Below, piece after piece: positions 54,583 to 62,352 of a stretch of DNA of 64,000 nt. Position numbers and translations under genes: made by a program. Origin of the DNA: Calothrix sp. NIES-2098 (GTDB lineage: Bacteria; Cyanobacteriota; Cyanobacteriia; Cyanobacteriales; Nostocaceae). The stretch lies in the NCBI GenBank assembly GCA_002368175.1, contig AP018172.1, forward strand, positions 621,001 through 685,000. The letters run 5' to 3'. The notes under the pieces are model-generated. The model saw only the letters and a program-made list of their open reading frames with translations. It searched no databases and was not told the DNA's origin. Each line of letters begins with the position of its first letter. The stretch's first letter is position 1.

Positions 54583-54651
54583 TTCTTCGTGTTTTGGTGT
54601 TTTGGTGGTTAAAAATGATTTCTTACCAAAGAGACACTAAAACACGAAGAA
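54583..54651 (+). terminator. Long inverted repeat after hemE
   Basis: The arms 54583-54600 and 54634-54651 pair over 18 bp with one G-U (TTCTTCGTGTTTTGGTGT against its complement), loop 33 bases. It starts 29 bases after the hemE stop. Very stable; it may act as terminator or 3' stabiliser. A related TTCTTCGTGTTC sequence occurs at 17698. Confidence 0.65.
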
Positions 54652-54738
54652 AATTTATATTCTGATGTTGAGACTACATTGGGAACTAAAAATTCATTCC
54701 ACGCAACTAAATAAATTAAATAAAATTTAAAACTCTCT

Positions 54739-55722
54739 ATGAGTCAGAAAAGGATTTTAGTGACTGGTGCAAGTGGCTGTATAGGTCACTATCTCAGTGA
54801 AGCCTTAATTCAAGAAACAGATTACGAACTGTATCTACTAGTTAGAAACCCCAGTAAACTCCAAGTTAACATTCAGGCGCGTTCAGGTATCACCGTATTG
54901 CAAGGTGATATGCAAGAAATTGGAAAGTTCGCTGATTTGCTATCAACAATTGATGTTGCGGTACTAACAGCAACAGCTTGGGGTGGGGAGCAAACATTTA
55001 ATATTAACGTCAACAAAACTCTAGAATTGCTGAAGCTGCTAGACCCAGAAAAATGCGAACAAGTAATTTATTTTTCTACTGCTAGCGTTTTGGATCGCCA
55101 CAATCAACCACTCAAAGAAGCTGGAGAAATTGGTACAGATTACGTCAGTTCTAAATATGAGTGCTTACAGCAAATATCAAAATTAGCGATGCCTACGGCA
55201 AGTACTGCGTCCTACGCACCTAAAATTACCACAGTTTTTCCCACTATAGTTTTAGGCGGCGATGCTAACAAGCCCTATTCTGCTGTAACATCTGGTATCC
55301 CTGAAGTTACAAAATATATTAATTTAATTCGCTTTTTGCAAGCTGATGGCAGTTTCCACTTTATCCACGCAAGAGATATTGCCACCACAGTCAAATATTT
55401 AATTGAAAATCCCCCCACTGGACAGGAACCACGTAAGTTTGTTTTAGGTCAAGAGAAATTAACTGTTAACCAAGCCGTAGAACAACTCTGCGCCTATCTA
55501 GGTAAAAAGATTTACTTTCGCATTCCATTATCTATAACATTAGCCAACTTGATTATTGCTGTGTTCCGAATTCAGATGGCGGCTTGGGATAGATTCTGCA
55601 TGAACTATCGACATTTTAGTTACGACAACGCCATTAACCCCGCCAGTTTTGAATTACCAAATTACTGTGCAAGTATAAGCGATGTTTTAAAAATTAGCGG
55701 CGTGAAAAGTAAACCAATGTAG
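54739..55722 (+). CDS. NAD-dependent epimerase/dehydratase (SDR) family protein
   Basis: Extended SDR of 327 residues. The Rossmann motif VTGASGCIGHYLSEAL is at about 8-23, a YFSTASVLDRHN serine region follows, and the catalytic YVSSKYECLQ pattern (YxxxK) is present. Right after it the protein reads LAMPTASTASYAPKI, encoded by a dispersed DNA repeat (55186-55220), which looks like an in-frame insertion of about 11 residues. The C-terminal half has a hydrophobic ITLANLIIAVF segment. Substrate unknown. The stop codon lies inside another dispersed repeat. Confidence 0.8.
   Translation: MSQKRILVTGASGCIGHYLSEALIQETDYELYLLVRNPSKLQVNIQARSGITVLQGDMQEIGKFADLLSTIDVAVLTATAWGGEQTFNINVNKTLELLKLLDPEKCEQVIYFSTASVLDRHNQPLKEAGEIGTDYVSSKYECLQQISKLAMPTASTASYAPKITTVFPTIVLGGDANKPYSAVTSGIPEVTKYINLIRFLQADGSFHFIHARDIATTVKYLIENPPTGQEPRKFVLGQEKLTVNQAVEQLCAYLGKKIYFRIPLSITLANLIIAVFRIQMAAWDRFCMNYRHFSYDNAINPASFELPNYCASISDVLKISGVKSKPM
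55186..55220. repeat. Dispersed repeat inserted in frame in the SDR gene
   Basis: GCGATGCCTACGGCAA (55186-55201) followed by GTACTGCGTCCTACGCACC. The first 16 bases match the reverse complement of 17624-17639 at 15 of 16 positions. It adds residues without shifting the frame. Confidence 0.65.
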
Positions 55723-55750
55723 GGGTTTAGCAATGCTAAATTTCTACCCC
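55719..55750. repeat. Palindromic intergenic repeat containing the SDR stop codon
   Basis: GTAGGGGTTTAGCAATGC then TAAATTTCTACCCC: an inner TTTAGCA/TGCTAAA palindrome with outer GGGG/CCCC. The TAG in GTAGGGG is the stop codon of the upstream gene, so the element ends the reading frame. Confidence 0.55.
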
Positions 55751-55896
55751 AAGATCTTGCCACGTAAAGAAATTTCCGCATAGCTATAGGTGAGAAAAAA
55801 GTTTAGTAAACAGATGAACCCGCTAAGATAAAAAGTCAATAAGTCTTAATTTTCGTTAAAGTGGGATAACAATCAAAGTGTGAGGATTGATACTGT

Positions 55897-57486
55897 ATGC
55901 GAGTCCTACTGGTGTATCCAATATTTCCAAAAACCTTTTGGTCATACGAGAAGATTTTGGCGTTAGTCGATCGCAAGGTTTTGTTACCACCTTTGGGTTT
56001 AGTAACAGTGGCGGCAATTCTCCCTCAAGAATGGGAATATAAACTCGTCGATCGCAATATTCGCCCAGTTACGGAAGCCGAGTGGGCTTGGGCTGATGTT
56101 GTCATTTTCTCTGCCATGATTGTCCAGAAACAGGACTTACTAGACCAAATCCAAGAAGCAAAACGCCGTGGTAAGTTAGTCGCTGTGGGCGGCCCCTACT
56201 CCACCTCTACACCCCATGAAGTGCAAAACGTCGGCGCAGATTTTCTGATTCTGGATGAAGGGGAAATCACCTTACCGATGTTCGTCGAGGCGATTCAACG
56301 GGGTGAAACCTCTGGGATTTTCCGCACGAGTGAAAAACCAGATGTGACCAGTACACCAGTACCCCGCTTTGATTTATTAGAATTTGATGCTTACGATATG
56401 ATGTCCGTGCAGTTTTCGCGGGGTTGTCCTTTCCAATGCGAATTCTGTGACATTATTGTTCTCTACGGTCGCAAACCGCGCACCAAAACCCCAGCCCAAT
56501 TATTAGCAGAGTTGGATTATCTTTATGAGTTGGGTTGGCGGCGGGGCGTGTTCATGGTCGATGACAACTTTATTGGCAACAAACGCAATGTGAAATTGTT
56601 GCTGAAAGAGTTAAAAGTGTGGATGCAAGAACATCAATATCCCTTCCGCTTTGATACCGAAGCTTCTGTGGATTTAGCACAAGATCCAGAATTGATGGAA
56701 TTGATGGTGGAATCTGGTTTTGCGGCGGTATTTTTGGGGATTGAAACCCCAGATGAAGATAGCTTGCAACTGACGAAGAAATTTCAAAATACCCGCAGTT
56801 CCCTTACCGACGCTGTGCAAAGCATCATTAAAGCCGGATTGCGGCCAATGGCTGGATTTATTATCGGGTTTGATGGCGAAAAAGCAGGTGCAGGCGATCG
56901 CATTGTCCGTTTTGCCGAACAAGCAGCAATTCCTTCTACCACCTTTGCTATGTTACAAGCGCTACCCAACACAGCATTGTGGCATCGTCTGAAGAAAGAA
57001 GGCAGATTGCGGGAAAACAAAGATGGCAACATCAACCAGACAACATTGATGAACTTTATTCCTACCCGCCCCTTGGAAGATATTGCCAGAGAATATATTG
57101 AAGCATTTTGTGCTTTATACGATCCTGTGAAGTATTTGGATCGTACCTACCGCTGCTTTTTAATGATGGGTGCGCCAAGTTGGAAAGCGCCGTTTAAATG
57201 GCCAGAGTTGATAGTAATTAAAGCACTATTAATTGTCATTTGGCGACAAGGTATTAAACGCGAAACTCGCTGGAAATTCTGGCATCACTTATTTAGCATT
57301 ATCAAGCGTAACCCTGGAGTTGCCGAGCATTACCTCTCTGCTTGTGCCCATAACGAACATTTTCTAGAGTATCGTCAAATTGTGCGCGATCAAATAGAAA
57401 GTCAGTTAGCAGAATATCTTGCTCAAGGTGTAGAAAAACCTTATGTGCCAACGGTGGAAGAAAAAGCAGAAGCCGTAGTTAGTTAA
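55897..57486 (+). CDS. B12-binding radical SAM protein
   Basis: A 529-residue radical SAM enzyme. The N-terminal B12-binding domain (about 1-140; LLPPLGLVTVAAILP, GGPYSTSTPHE) precedes the radical SAM core, whose [4Fe-4S] cysteines are C177, C181 and C184 in RGCPFQCEFCD. The C-terminal region (from about 370) is the DUF4070-type extension. Relatives include hopanoid methylase HpnP and several cyanobacterial paralogues, but this sequence's N-terminus (VYPIFPKTFWSYEKI) differs from HpnP as I recall it, so I do not assign a substrate. It stands alone. Confidence 0.85.
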   Translation: MRVLLVYPIFPKTFWSYEKILALVDRKVLLPPLGLVTVAAILPQEWEYKLVDRNIRPVTEAEWAWADVVIFSAMIVQKQDLLDQIQEAKRRGKLVAVGGPYSTSTPHEVQNVGADFLILDEGEITLPMFVEAIQRGETSGIFRTSEKPDVTSTPVPRFDLLEFDAYDMMSVQFSRGCPFQCEFCDIIVLYGRKPRTKTPAQLLAELDYLYELGWRRGVFMVDDNFIGNKRNVKLLLKELKVWMQEHQYPFRFDTEASVDLAQDPELMELMVESGFAAVFLGIETPDEDSLQLTKKFQNTRSSLTDAVQSIIKAGLRPMAGFIIGFDGEKAGAGDRIVRFAEQAAIPSTTFAMLQALPNTALWHRLKKEGRLRENKDGNINQTTLMNFIPTRPLEDIAREYIEAFCALYDPVKYLDRTYRCFLMMGAPSWKAPFKWPELIVIKALLIVIWRQGIKRETRWKFWHHLFSIIKRNPGVAEHYLSACAHNEHFLEYRQIVRDQIESQLAEYLAQGVEKPYVPTVEEKAEAVVS

Positions 57487-57494
57487 TTATTCGG

Positions 57495-57521
57495 AATGGG
57501 TAATTTTCAGGATTACCCATT
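57495..57521 (+). terminator. Hairpin after the radical SAM gene
   Basis: AATGGGTAAT, loop TTTCAGG, ATTACCCATT: a perfect 10-bp stem starting eight bases after the stop. No clear T-tract. Confidence 0.55.
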
Positions 57522-57606
57522 ACCATTGATAGCTAGTTCAACAAATACCAAAGAATAAATATCTAATATTGATAACGTGTGTTAACAGTGCGATCGCAAT
57601 AAATTT

Positions 57607-57810
57607 TTAATCGACTACTTTAATCAATCCTCTCTGCAAAGCATCAAAAACTCGGCTGATTTGCAACCTTTCTTGTTCGTTCAAATCTGCTTTAGATAGC
57701 AGTGTTGACATCAACAGATGCTGATCTTGACGCGTAATTCGACGAATAGAAAATATATGCTCTAAGAGTTTTTCCAACTCCATTTGGCTTGAGGTGGCAG
57801 TAGTTAGCAT
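57607..57810 (-). CDS. Conserved small cyanobacterial protein, 67 aa
   Basis: Helical protein with the pattern LEKLLEHIFSIRRITRQDQHLLMSTLLSK, then a C-terminal INxVFD-like ISRVFDALQRGLIKVVD ending, which I recall from many cyanobacteria as an uncharacterised short protein. The frame is open up to 57945, but the extra N-terminal codons do not resemble the family and appear to be leader sequence. ATG at 57810 preferred. Function unknown. Confidence 0.7.
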   Translation of the reverse strand: MLTTATSSQMELEKLLEHIFSIRRITRQDQHLLMSTLLSKADLNEQERLQISRVFDALQRGLIKVVD

Positions 57811-58135
57811 ATTCTTTAGTAAAACTTTGTCGATCAATATAAATAACACCAATTCGTCAAAATCCAGCCACAGATGTAGCCCATTAATTTTGAAATTTGG
57901 ATTTTGAATTGGTATAACTCTTGTTAAATTAACAATTTTTGACAAAGCTTGACATGAGTAGCTATACGGAAACCCTTAATAATAGCCATTTTGGTTATTA
58001 GAGCTACTGTTTGGCACCTTGAGCTTGAGATAGTGTTGGGTAAAAAAGTGCCTTGTACAGATTCTCAAAGCACTATACTTTCATATGTTTGCTCGAAGTT
58101 CTCAATAGATTTACTTAGTTGCGTCATCTAAGCAG
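57811..58135. other. Gene-free spacer, mixed composition
   Basis: About 320 bases between divergent small genes. It contains AATAGCCATTTTGGTTATTA (about 57981-58000), an imperfect palindrome, and no clear promoter. Confidence 0.4.
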
Positions 58136-58345
58136 ATGAAGAACAGGGGACTGCGATCGCATGTGAGGCGTGCGCTAGCCATTCTGCATTGGAAACCTGG
58201 GCTTGAGCAAGCTGTATGGGATGTACGACGAGTTTATGAGAATTTACCCATCAGCGCCAATCTCTCAGTCTCGGCTGAGGACTTTATATGTGTCGGCAAA
58301 TTATTACTACACATGGAGGCGAGATTGGCGTCGTTAGCAGCCTAG
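58136..58345 (+). CDS. Possible small protein, 69 aa
   Basis: ATG start without a clear ribosome binding site. After an arginine-rich start encoded partly by a HIP1-containing repeat-like stretch, the sequence reads GLEQAVWDVRRVYENLPISANL and AEDFICVGKLLLHMEARLAS, which looks like a real helical protein. No family recognised. It could be a genuine small gene whose 5' part was altered by a repeat. Confidence 0.4.
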   Translation: MKNRGLRSHVRRALAILHWKPGLEQAVWDVRRVYENLPISANLSVSAEDFICVGKLLLHMEARLASLAA

Positions 58346-58507
58346 AAAGTAGTGCGCAGCCATCGACTTAAGGGACAGTTCCGCATCTTAAACTAGTACA
58401 ACTTGGCGGAAATAAACTACCTATTCAAAACACTGCAAAAGCCCGGAATATAATTCTTTTGACTTTTGACATTTGACTTTTGACTTCCGCGTAGCGGTAC
58501 TAGCTTG

Positions 58508-58879
58508 CTATTTCAGCACTCGATCCAAAAAGTCTCTAGCCGATTGTGCTTTAGCCAGTGCTGTTTGATGGTCGCTATAAGCACGAACTAGGCGAAAAAG
58601 ACCGCTGACACCAGTCTTGATCTGTTCAAGTTCTTCACCAGCAATTACTTCCCCATCAAGCATTCGCCCAATCAAAGGTTTGATCTCACCTACTTCCTGT
58701 CGGGCTTTTTGTAATTTTTCTAAGGCACTCAGTAAGCTTTTGAGTGAGTTTAAGATCTCATCAATATCCTGAGCTGCCTCGACTGTTTCAGAAGCATCTG
58801 TTACTGTCGTCGTGTCTTGTTCTGTCGGCGATTCCTGTGCAGACGCTTCGTTAGTTTTCACCTCGGTTGACCGTGCCAT
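58508..58879 (-). CDS. Conserved hypothetical coiled-coil protein, 123 aa
   Basis: The N-terminal 40 residues are Thr/Glu/Ser-rich and disordered; residues about 40-120 are predicted helical with heptads (DIDEILNSLKSLLSALEKLQKARQEVGEIKPLIGRML, LEQIKTGVSGLFRLVRAYSDHQTALAKAQSARDFLDRVL). ATG at 58879 follows an in-frame TTG by one codon. Single gene; function unknown. Confidence 0.65.
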   Translation of the reverse strand: MARSTEVKTNEASAQESPTEQDTTTVTDASETVEAAQDIDEILNSLKSLLSALEKLQKARQEVGEIKPLIGRMLDGEVIAGEELEQIKTGVSGLFRLVRAYSDHQTALAKAQSARDFLDRVLK

Positions 58880-59004
58880 CAACGCTTCCTCAAGAAATTT
58901 TCCTTAGTGTATCGTTCTTCTCGCTAGTTGCCAAACTTGATTTGATCGAGAAAGGCAGAGAGCTTCTTGCATTCTAATCTCTGCCTCATGCTTGATTTTC
59001 CAGA

Positions 59005-60057
59005 TTAATCTATCCTCTCAACCTGGCTTCTCATCAGCTTTTGCACGCTTACTAAAGCTCGATTTAATTCATAATTGCGCGTATCTGGATTTTGTAAATA
59101 AGCCTGTTGTTCTTCTTCAATCATTTGCACATCTTGCACAACTAACCCATCAAGTAGTTTCTGTGCTGCACCAAATAAACTATTTTTGACAAAGCGGCGA
59201 AACCAAACAGGTAATTTGTGCAACCGCCAAAATGAATTTAATGATGTGAAATGTACTAAATAAGCTTTTGTCTGGGTTTCATTGATGGGACAAAGCAGAC
59301 AGTAAATTTTAAAATCTTGTCCTAAGGTTGATGTCCAATGGGGATAAATATAACTTACATCTAAAGGTTCGGGATGCAACCGCCGCAAAGCCGGAAAAAA
59401 TAACTGGGATATCGACCAAATTTTATCGATTTTATAATAACTTTGGGCTGTGTAATGGGCATCGACGCGATTTGCATCTTCATCGATATCTTGTAGAGAT
59501 GCTTCTGCCCAAGCTTGCAAATCCTGATGTAAATGTCCGTGATACATATCCATCAGGTTTTCAATTAAATAGGAATAATGAGCCTGACAATTAATAATTG
59601 AAACTGTGGCAATGTAATTGAGATGTTCCCACTCTGGCAAACCAAGGGGTTCTACAGCTGGCGATTCATCTCCAGGAAATAGCCAGATAAAACCGTCTTG
59701 TTCTTTGACTGGGTAGGTTTTAATTTTACAACTGGGTAGTTTCTGATTTTTTGCTAGGTAGGGAACGGCTGTACATTCACCAGATGCATCGAAGCGCCAA
59801 CCGTGATAAGCACATTCCAAATCATTACCGACGACTTGGCCGTGACTGAGTTTAACTTGACGGTGGGGACAACGGTCTTCTAAAGCGTGGATTGTGCCTG
59901 TACTATCTCGATAAAGAGCGATCGCCTGCTGCCAAAGTACCACACCTACAGGCTTATTTGTTACTTCACTACTACGAGCAACTACATACCAGCGATTGGG
60001 GTTAATACCCAACTCACGAATATTACGACTTTGCACGGTTTGGGAAATAGAAGACAT
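59005..60057 (-). CDS. Rieske non-heme iron oxygenase
   Basis: Aromatic-ring-hydroxylating-type oxygenase of 350 residues. The Rieske [2Fe-2S] ligands are C63, H65, C82 and H85 (CPHRQ and CAYHGW). The mononuclear iron region is ENLMDMYHGHLHQ. The architecture resembles pheophorbide a oxygenase/vanillate demethylase-type cyanobacterial proteins without a long C-terminal membrane anchor. The substrate is unknown; a pigment or aromatic acid is possible. No reductase partner is adjacent. It is divergent from the YbjN gene. Confidence 0.87.
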   Translation of the reverse strand: MSSISQTVQSRNIRELGINPNRWYVVARSSEVTNKPVGVVLWQQAIALYRDSTGTIHALEDRCPHRQVKLSHGQVVGNDLECAYHGWRFDASGECTAVPYLAKNQKLPSCKIKTYPVKEQDGFIWLFPGDESPAVEPLGLPEWEHLNYIATVSIINCQAHYSYLIENLMDMYHGHLHQDLQAWAEASLQDIDEDANRVDAHYTAQSYYKIDKIWSISQLFFPALRRLHPEPLDVSYIYPHWTSTLGQDFKIYCLLCPINETQTKAYLVHFTSLNSFWRLHKLPVWFRRFVKNSLFGAAQKLLDGLVVQDVQMIEEEQQAYLQNPDTRNYELNRALVSVQKLMRSQVERID

Positions 60058-60201
60058 AGAATCGCGTATTCTTGTAGGCGTCTTAAGTCAATTGTCTGCG
60101 TTGAAAACCAGACTATCACTTTAGAAGCTAAAACTAACTGCTTCTACAAGCTATAAAGTATGTGTAGATAAATCAGTAACCATATTCAGCAAAAAATCTG
60201 T

Positions 60202-60681
60202 ATGACAAACTACCAAGAAACTCTACCCAGCAACCCACTCGTCGAGGAACTACTCGTGGAAACCGCCAGCATCAACCATGTGGAAGTGATTGAAAATGTC
60301 ATCGATAGTCTAGAACAAGATGACAGTGCAATGGTTAGCCACACTCCAGAAGGTAATTATCTCTGGAAGTTTAAATATGGCAGCGTCGAAGTATTTGTCC
60401 AACTCAGTGGTAAAAGTGATGAAGATACCATCACAGTTTGGTCTGTGGTGCTGAAATTACCTGCTAAAGATGAACCCAAACTAATGCGACGTTTATTGGA
60501 GATGAACTGTACCAGTACTCTCGAAGCTCGGTTTGGGATTATTGAAAACCAAGTTGTAGTCATTTCTACACGCACCTTAGCTGAATTATCTCCTGGCGAA
60601 GTCTCCCGATTAATTACCATCGTGGCGACGATCGCGGATAATAACGACGAAGCTTTACAATCTGAGTTTGGTACAGCTTGA
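60202..60681 (+). CDS. YbjN-domain protein
   Basis: A 159-residue acidic protein of the YbjN/type III secretion chaperone-like fold. Pattern GNYLWKFKYGSVEVFVQLSG, then LPAKDEPKLMRRLLEMNCTSTLEARFGI and an ISTRTLAELSPGEVSRLITIVATIADN helix. Members are small regulators or chaperone-like proteins of unclear role. The lipoate-ligase-like gene follows 30 bases later on the same strand, so the two may be cotranscribed. Confidence 0.8.
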   Translation: MTNYQETLPSNPLVEELLVETASINHVEVIENVIDSLEQDDSAMVSHTPEGNYLWKFKYGSVEVFVQLSGKSDEDTITVWSVVLKLPAKDEPKLMRRLLEMNCTSTLEARFGIIENQVVVISTRTLAELSPGEVSRLITIVATIADNNDEALQSEFGTA

Positions 60682-60711
60682 AGAATTTAAGTTTGGAGTT
60701 TGCTATATCGG

Positions 60712-61467
60712 ATGCATAGCAAGCAGGTTTGGCGACTAATTCCTTTGCTAGAAGCTGCTGGTAACGTGCAGATGGCGATTGACCGCTGGTTGCTAGCACA
60801 GCACCAGTCAGGAAATCATCCGCCAACGCTGCGGTTTTACACTTGGTCGCCAGCCGCTATTTCTCTCGGTTATCATCAACACCAATATCCAGAATTTTGG
60901 TCAAATTTGATTTGGCAAGGTGAAAAACTGGATATAGTCAGGCGTCCTACTGGTGGAAGAGCAGTATTACACCAAAGCGATTTAACTTACGCTGTCGTTA
61001 CATCTGGATTGCATGGCGTAGACGCAAAGCGGCTTGTCGCTAGACATCGCCTCCAAGCTTACCAAAAAATTTGTGAGTTTTTGATTCAAGGCTGGCGATC
61101 GCTTGGCGTGGAATTGCAATACGGTACTGCGGGACGCGGCTATATTCATAACCCTAATTGTTTTGGTACTGCAACAGGTGCAGATTTAGTTTTAGCTGAT
61201 GGAGCAAAACTAATTGGTAGCGCCCAACTGCGACGTGCTGGGGCAATTTTGCAACATGGTTCGATGCGGTTAAACCAAGATGCTGAATTATTTACCCAGG
61301 TGTTTGGTGGAGAAGCTTGGACAAAGGTACAACTACCTCAAGGTTTAAGTGTAGAGATAATTATGACAGCTTTGATGGCGGCTGCTAGTTATTGTTTTGA
61401 GATGGAGTTAGTTGTAAAACCTCTGTCTTCATCTGAGTGGGAAGAGATTTTGGCTCAATCTAAGTAG
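60712..61467 (+). CDS. Biotin/lipoate A/B protein ligase family protein
   Basis: Lipoate-protein ligase or octanoyltransferase (LplA/LipM-like), about 250 residues. RRPTGGRAVLHQSDLTYAV is the family signature and AKLIGSAQLRRAGAILQHGSM contains the catalytic lysine region. Between them the stretch HGVDAKRLVARHRL is encoded by a dispersed repeat (61015-61051) and looks like an in-frame insertion in a loop. ATG at 60712 preferred over a TTG at 60700. Whether the insertion affects activity is unknown. Confidence 0.83.
   Translation: MHSKQVWRLIPLLEAAGNVQMAIDRWLLAQHQSGNHPPTLRFYTWSPAAISLGYHQHQYPEFWSNLIWQGEKLDIVRRPTGGRAVLHQSDLTYAVVTSGLHGVDAKRLVARHRLQAYQKICEFLIQGWRSLGVELQYGTAGRGYIHNPNCFGTATGADLVLADGAKLIGSAQLRRAGAILQHGSMRLNQDAELFTQVFGGEAWTKVQLPQGLSVEIIMTALMAAASYCFEMELVVKPLSSSEWEEILAQSK
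61015..61051. repeat. Dispersed repeat inserted in frame in the lipoate-ligase-like gene
   Basis: GGCGTAGACGCAAAGCGGC then TTGTCGCTAGACATCGCC. Read on the other strand it starts GGCGATGTCTAGCG and ends CGTCTACGCC, a GCGATG...CTACGC architecture related to the repeat in the SDR gene at 55186. Confidence 0.6.
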
Positions 61468-61526
61468 TAATTCAAAATCCAGGCAATCGCATAAATTATA
61501 TGATGTCTGGCAAATTACCCTTAATA

Positions 61527-61651
61527 TGTCATTGCGAGTGGAACGAAGTGGAGCGAAGCAATCGCAAGGGTTGGGGATTGCTTCCCTACCCTACTCTTCG
61601 AGAACGCCTGACGGCGAACGGGAACGCTTTCAGCGAACGGTCGCAATGACA
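61527..61651. mobile_element. 125-bp MITE-like element with terminal inverted repeats
   Basis: Ends TGTCATTGCGAG and GTCGCAATGACA, 12-bp terminal inverted repeats with one mismatch. The interior has nested palindromic pieces (GAACGAAGTGGAGCGAAGC, GCGAACGGGAACGC). It codes for no transposase, so it would need one in trans. It sits in the gap between the lipoate-ligase-like and Uma2 genes. Similar short elements are known in cyanobacteria and other bacteria. Confidence 0.65.
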
Positions 61652-61672
61652 AGTGCTAAAACGGACATGATA

Positions 61673-62335
61673 TTACTGCTGGATTTGTTCTTGCAGCATT
61701 GCACGGAAAGCTCGCTTAGTTTGGGTTTCTCCTTGAGTTTTGCATTGTGCTAAAAAATCGTAAACCATTGCTTTAGTTAATATAGGAAATGTTGCACTAG
61801 TTGCTGATTCTTGATATTCACCATTCTGCAACAGATAAATAGTTAAATTTGTCCCGTTATAGCGCCAAAATTCGGGAACTTTCATTTCCTGATAAAGTTG
61901 TTTTTTATTGATATCTGTATGAGTTATATCTACTTCTAAAATCAAATCTGGAGGTGGATCTACTGCTAAATCTACTGTTTTACCTCTCACAGCAGGCTCA
62001 TTTTGAATGTAGTAACATTTATCCGGTTCTGCACCCACTTTTGACTCTGGTATTTTCAGTGTAGTAGAAGCCATACTTTTGATATTGAGATTAAGTTCTT
62101 CTGTTAAAAGGTGAATCAACATCCCAATATGTTCGCTACCACTTTCATGTTCTTCTAAAGGGGTCATAATCTCTAACATACCCTGGTAGTATGTGAGTCG
62201 GGCTGCTCGGTTATCGCCCAAAGCATCGAGAATTTGCTCGTAAGCCTGCCAACTAATGTTATGAAGCGTGACACGCTTTTCTGCAAGTGGTTTTTCTGTA
62301 GGAGTGCTGTTTATCGCTTGATTGGTAGTAACCAT
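61673..62335 (-). CDS. Uma2 family (DUF820) putative restriction-endonuclease-fold protein
   Basis: A 220-residue protein of the PD-(D/E)XK-like Uma2/DUF820 family, which is greatly expanded in filamentous cyanobacteria. The fold's acidic motif appears as GAEPDKCYYI, then PPDLILEVDIT with the E-x-D pair, and a later KVPEFWRYNG segment. No methylase is adjacent and no nuclease activity is established for the family; a mobile-element or defence link is often suggested. The 3' end lies 22 bases from the MITE-like element. Confidence 0.82.
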   Translation of the reverse strand: MVTTNQAINSTPTEKPLAEKRVTLHNISWQAYEQILDALGDNRAARLTYYQGMLEIMTPLEEHESGSEHIGMLIHLLTEELNLNIKSMASTTLKIPESKVGAEPDKCYYIQNEPAVRGKTVDLAVDPPPDLILEVDITHTDINKKQLYQEMKVPEFWRYNGTNLTIYLLQNGEYQESATSATFPILTKAMVYDFLAQCKTQGETQTKRAFRAMLQEQIQQ

Positions 62336-62352
62336 TTACATCTCCTTCCACA

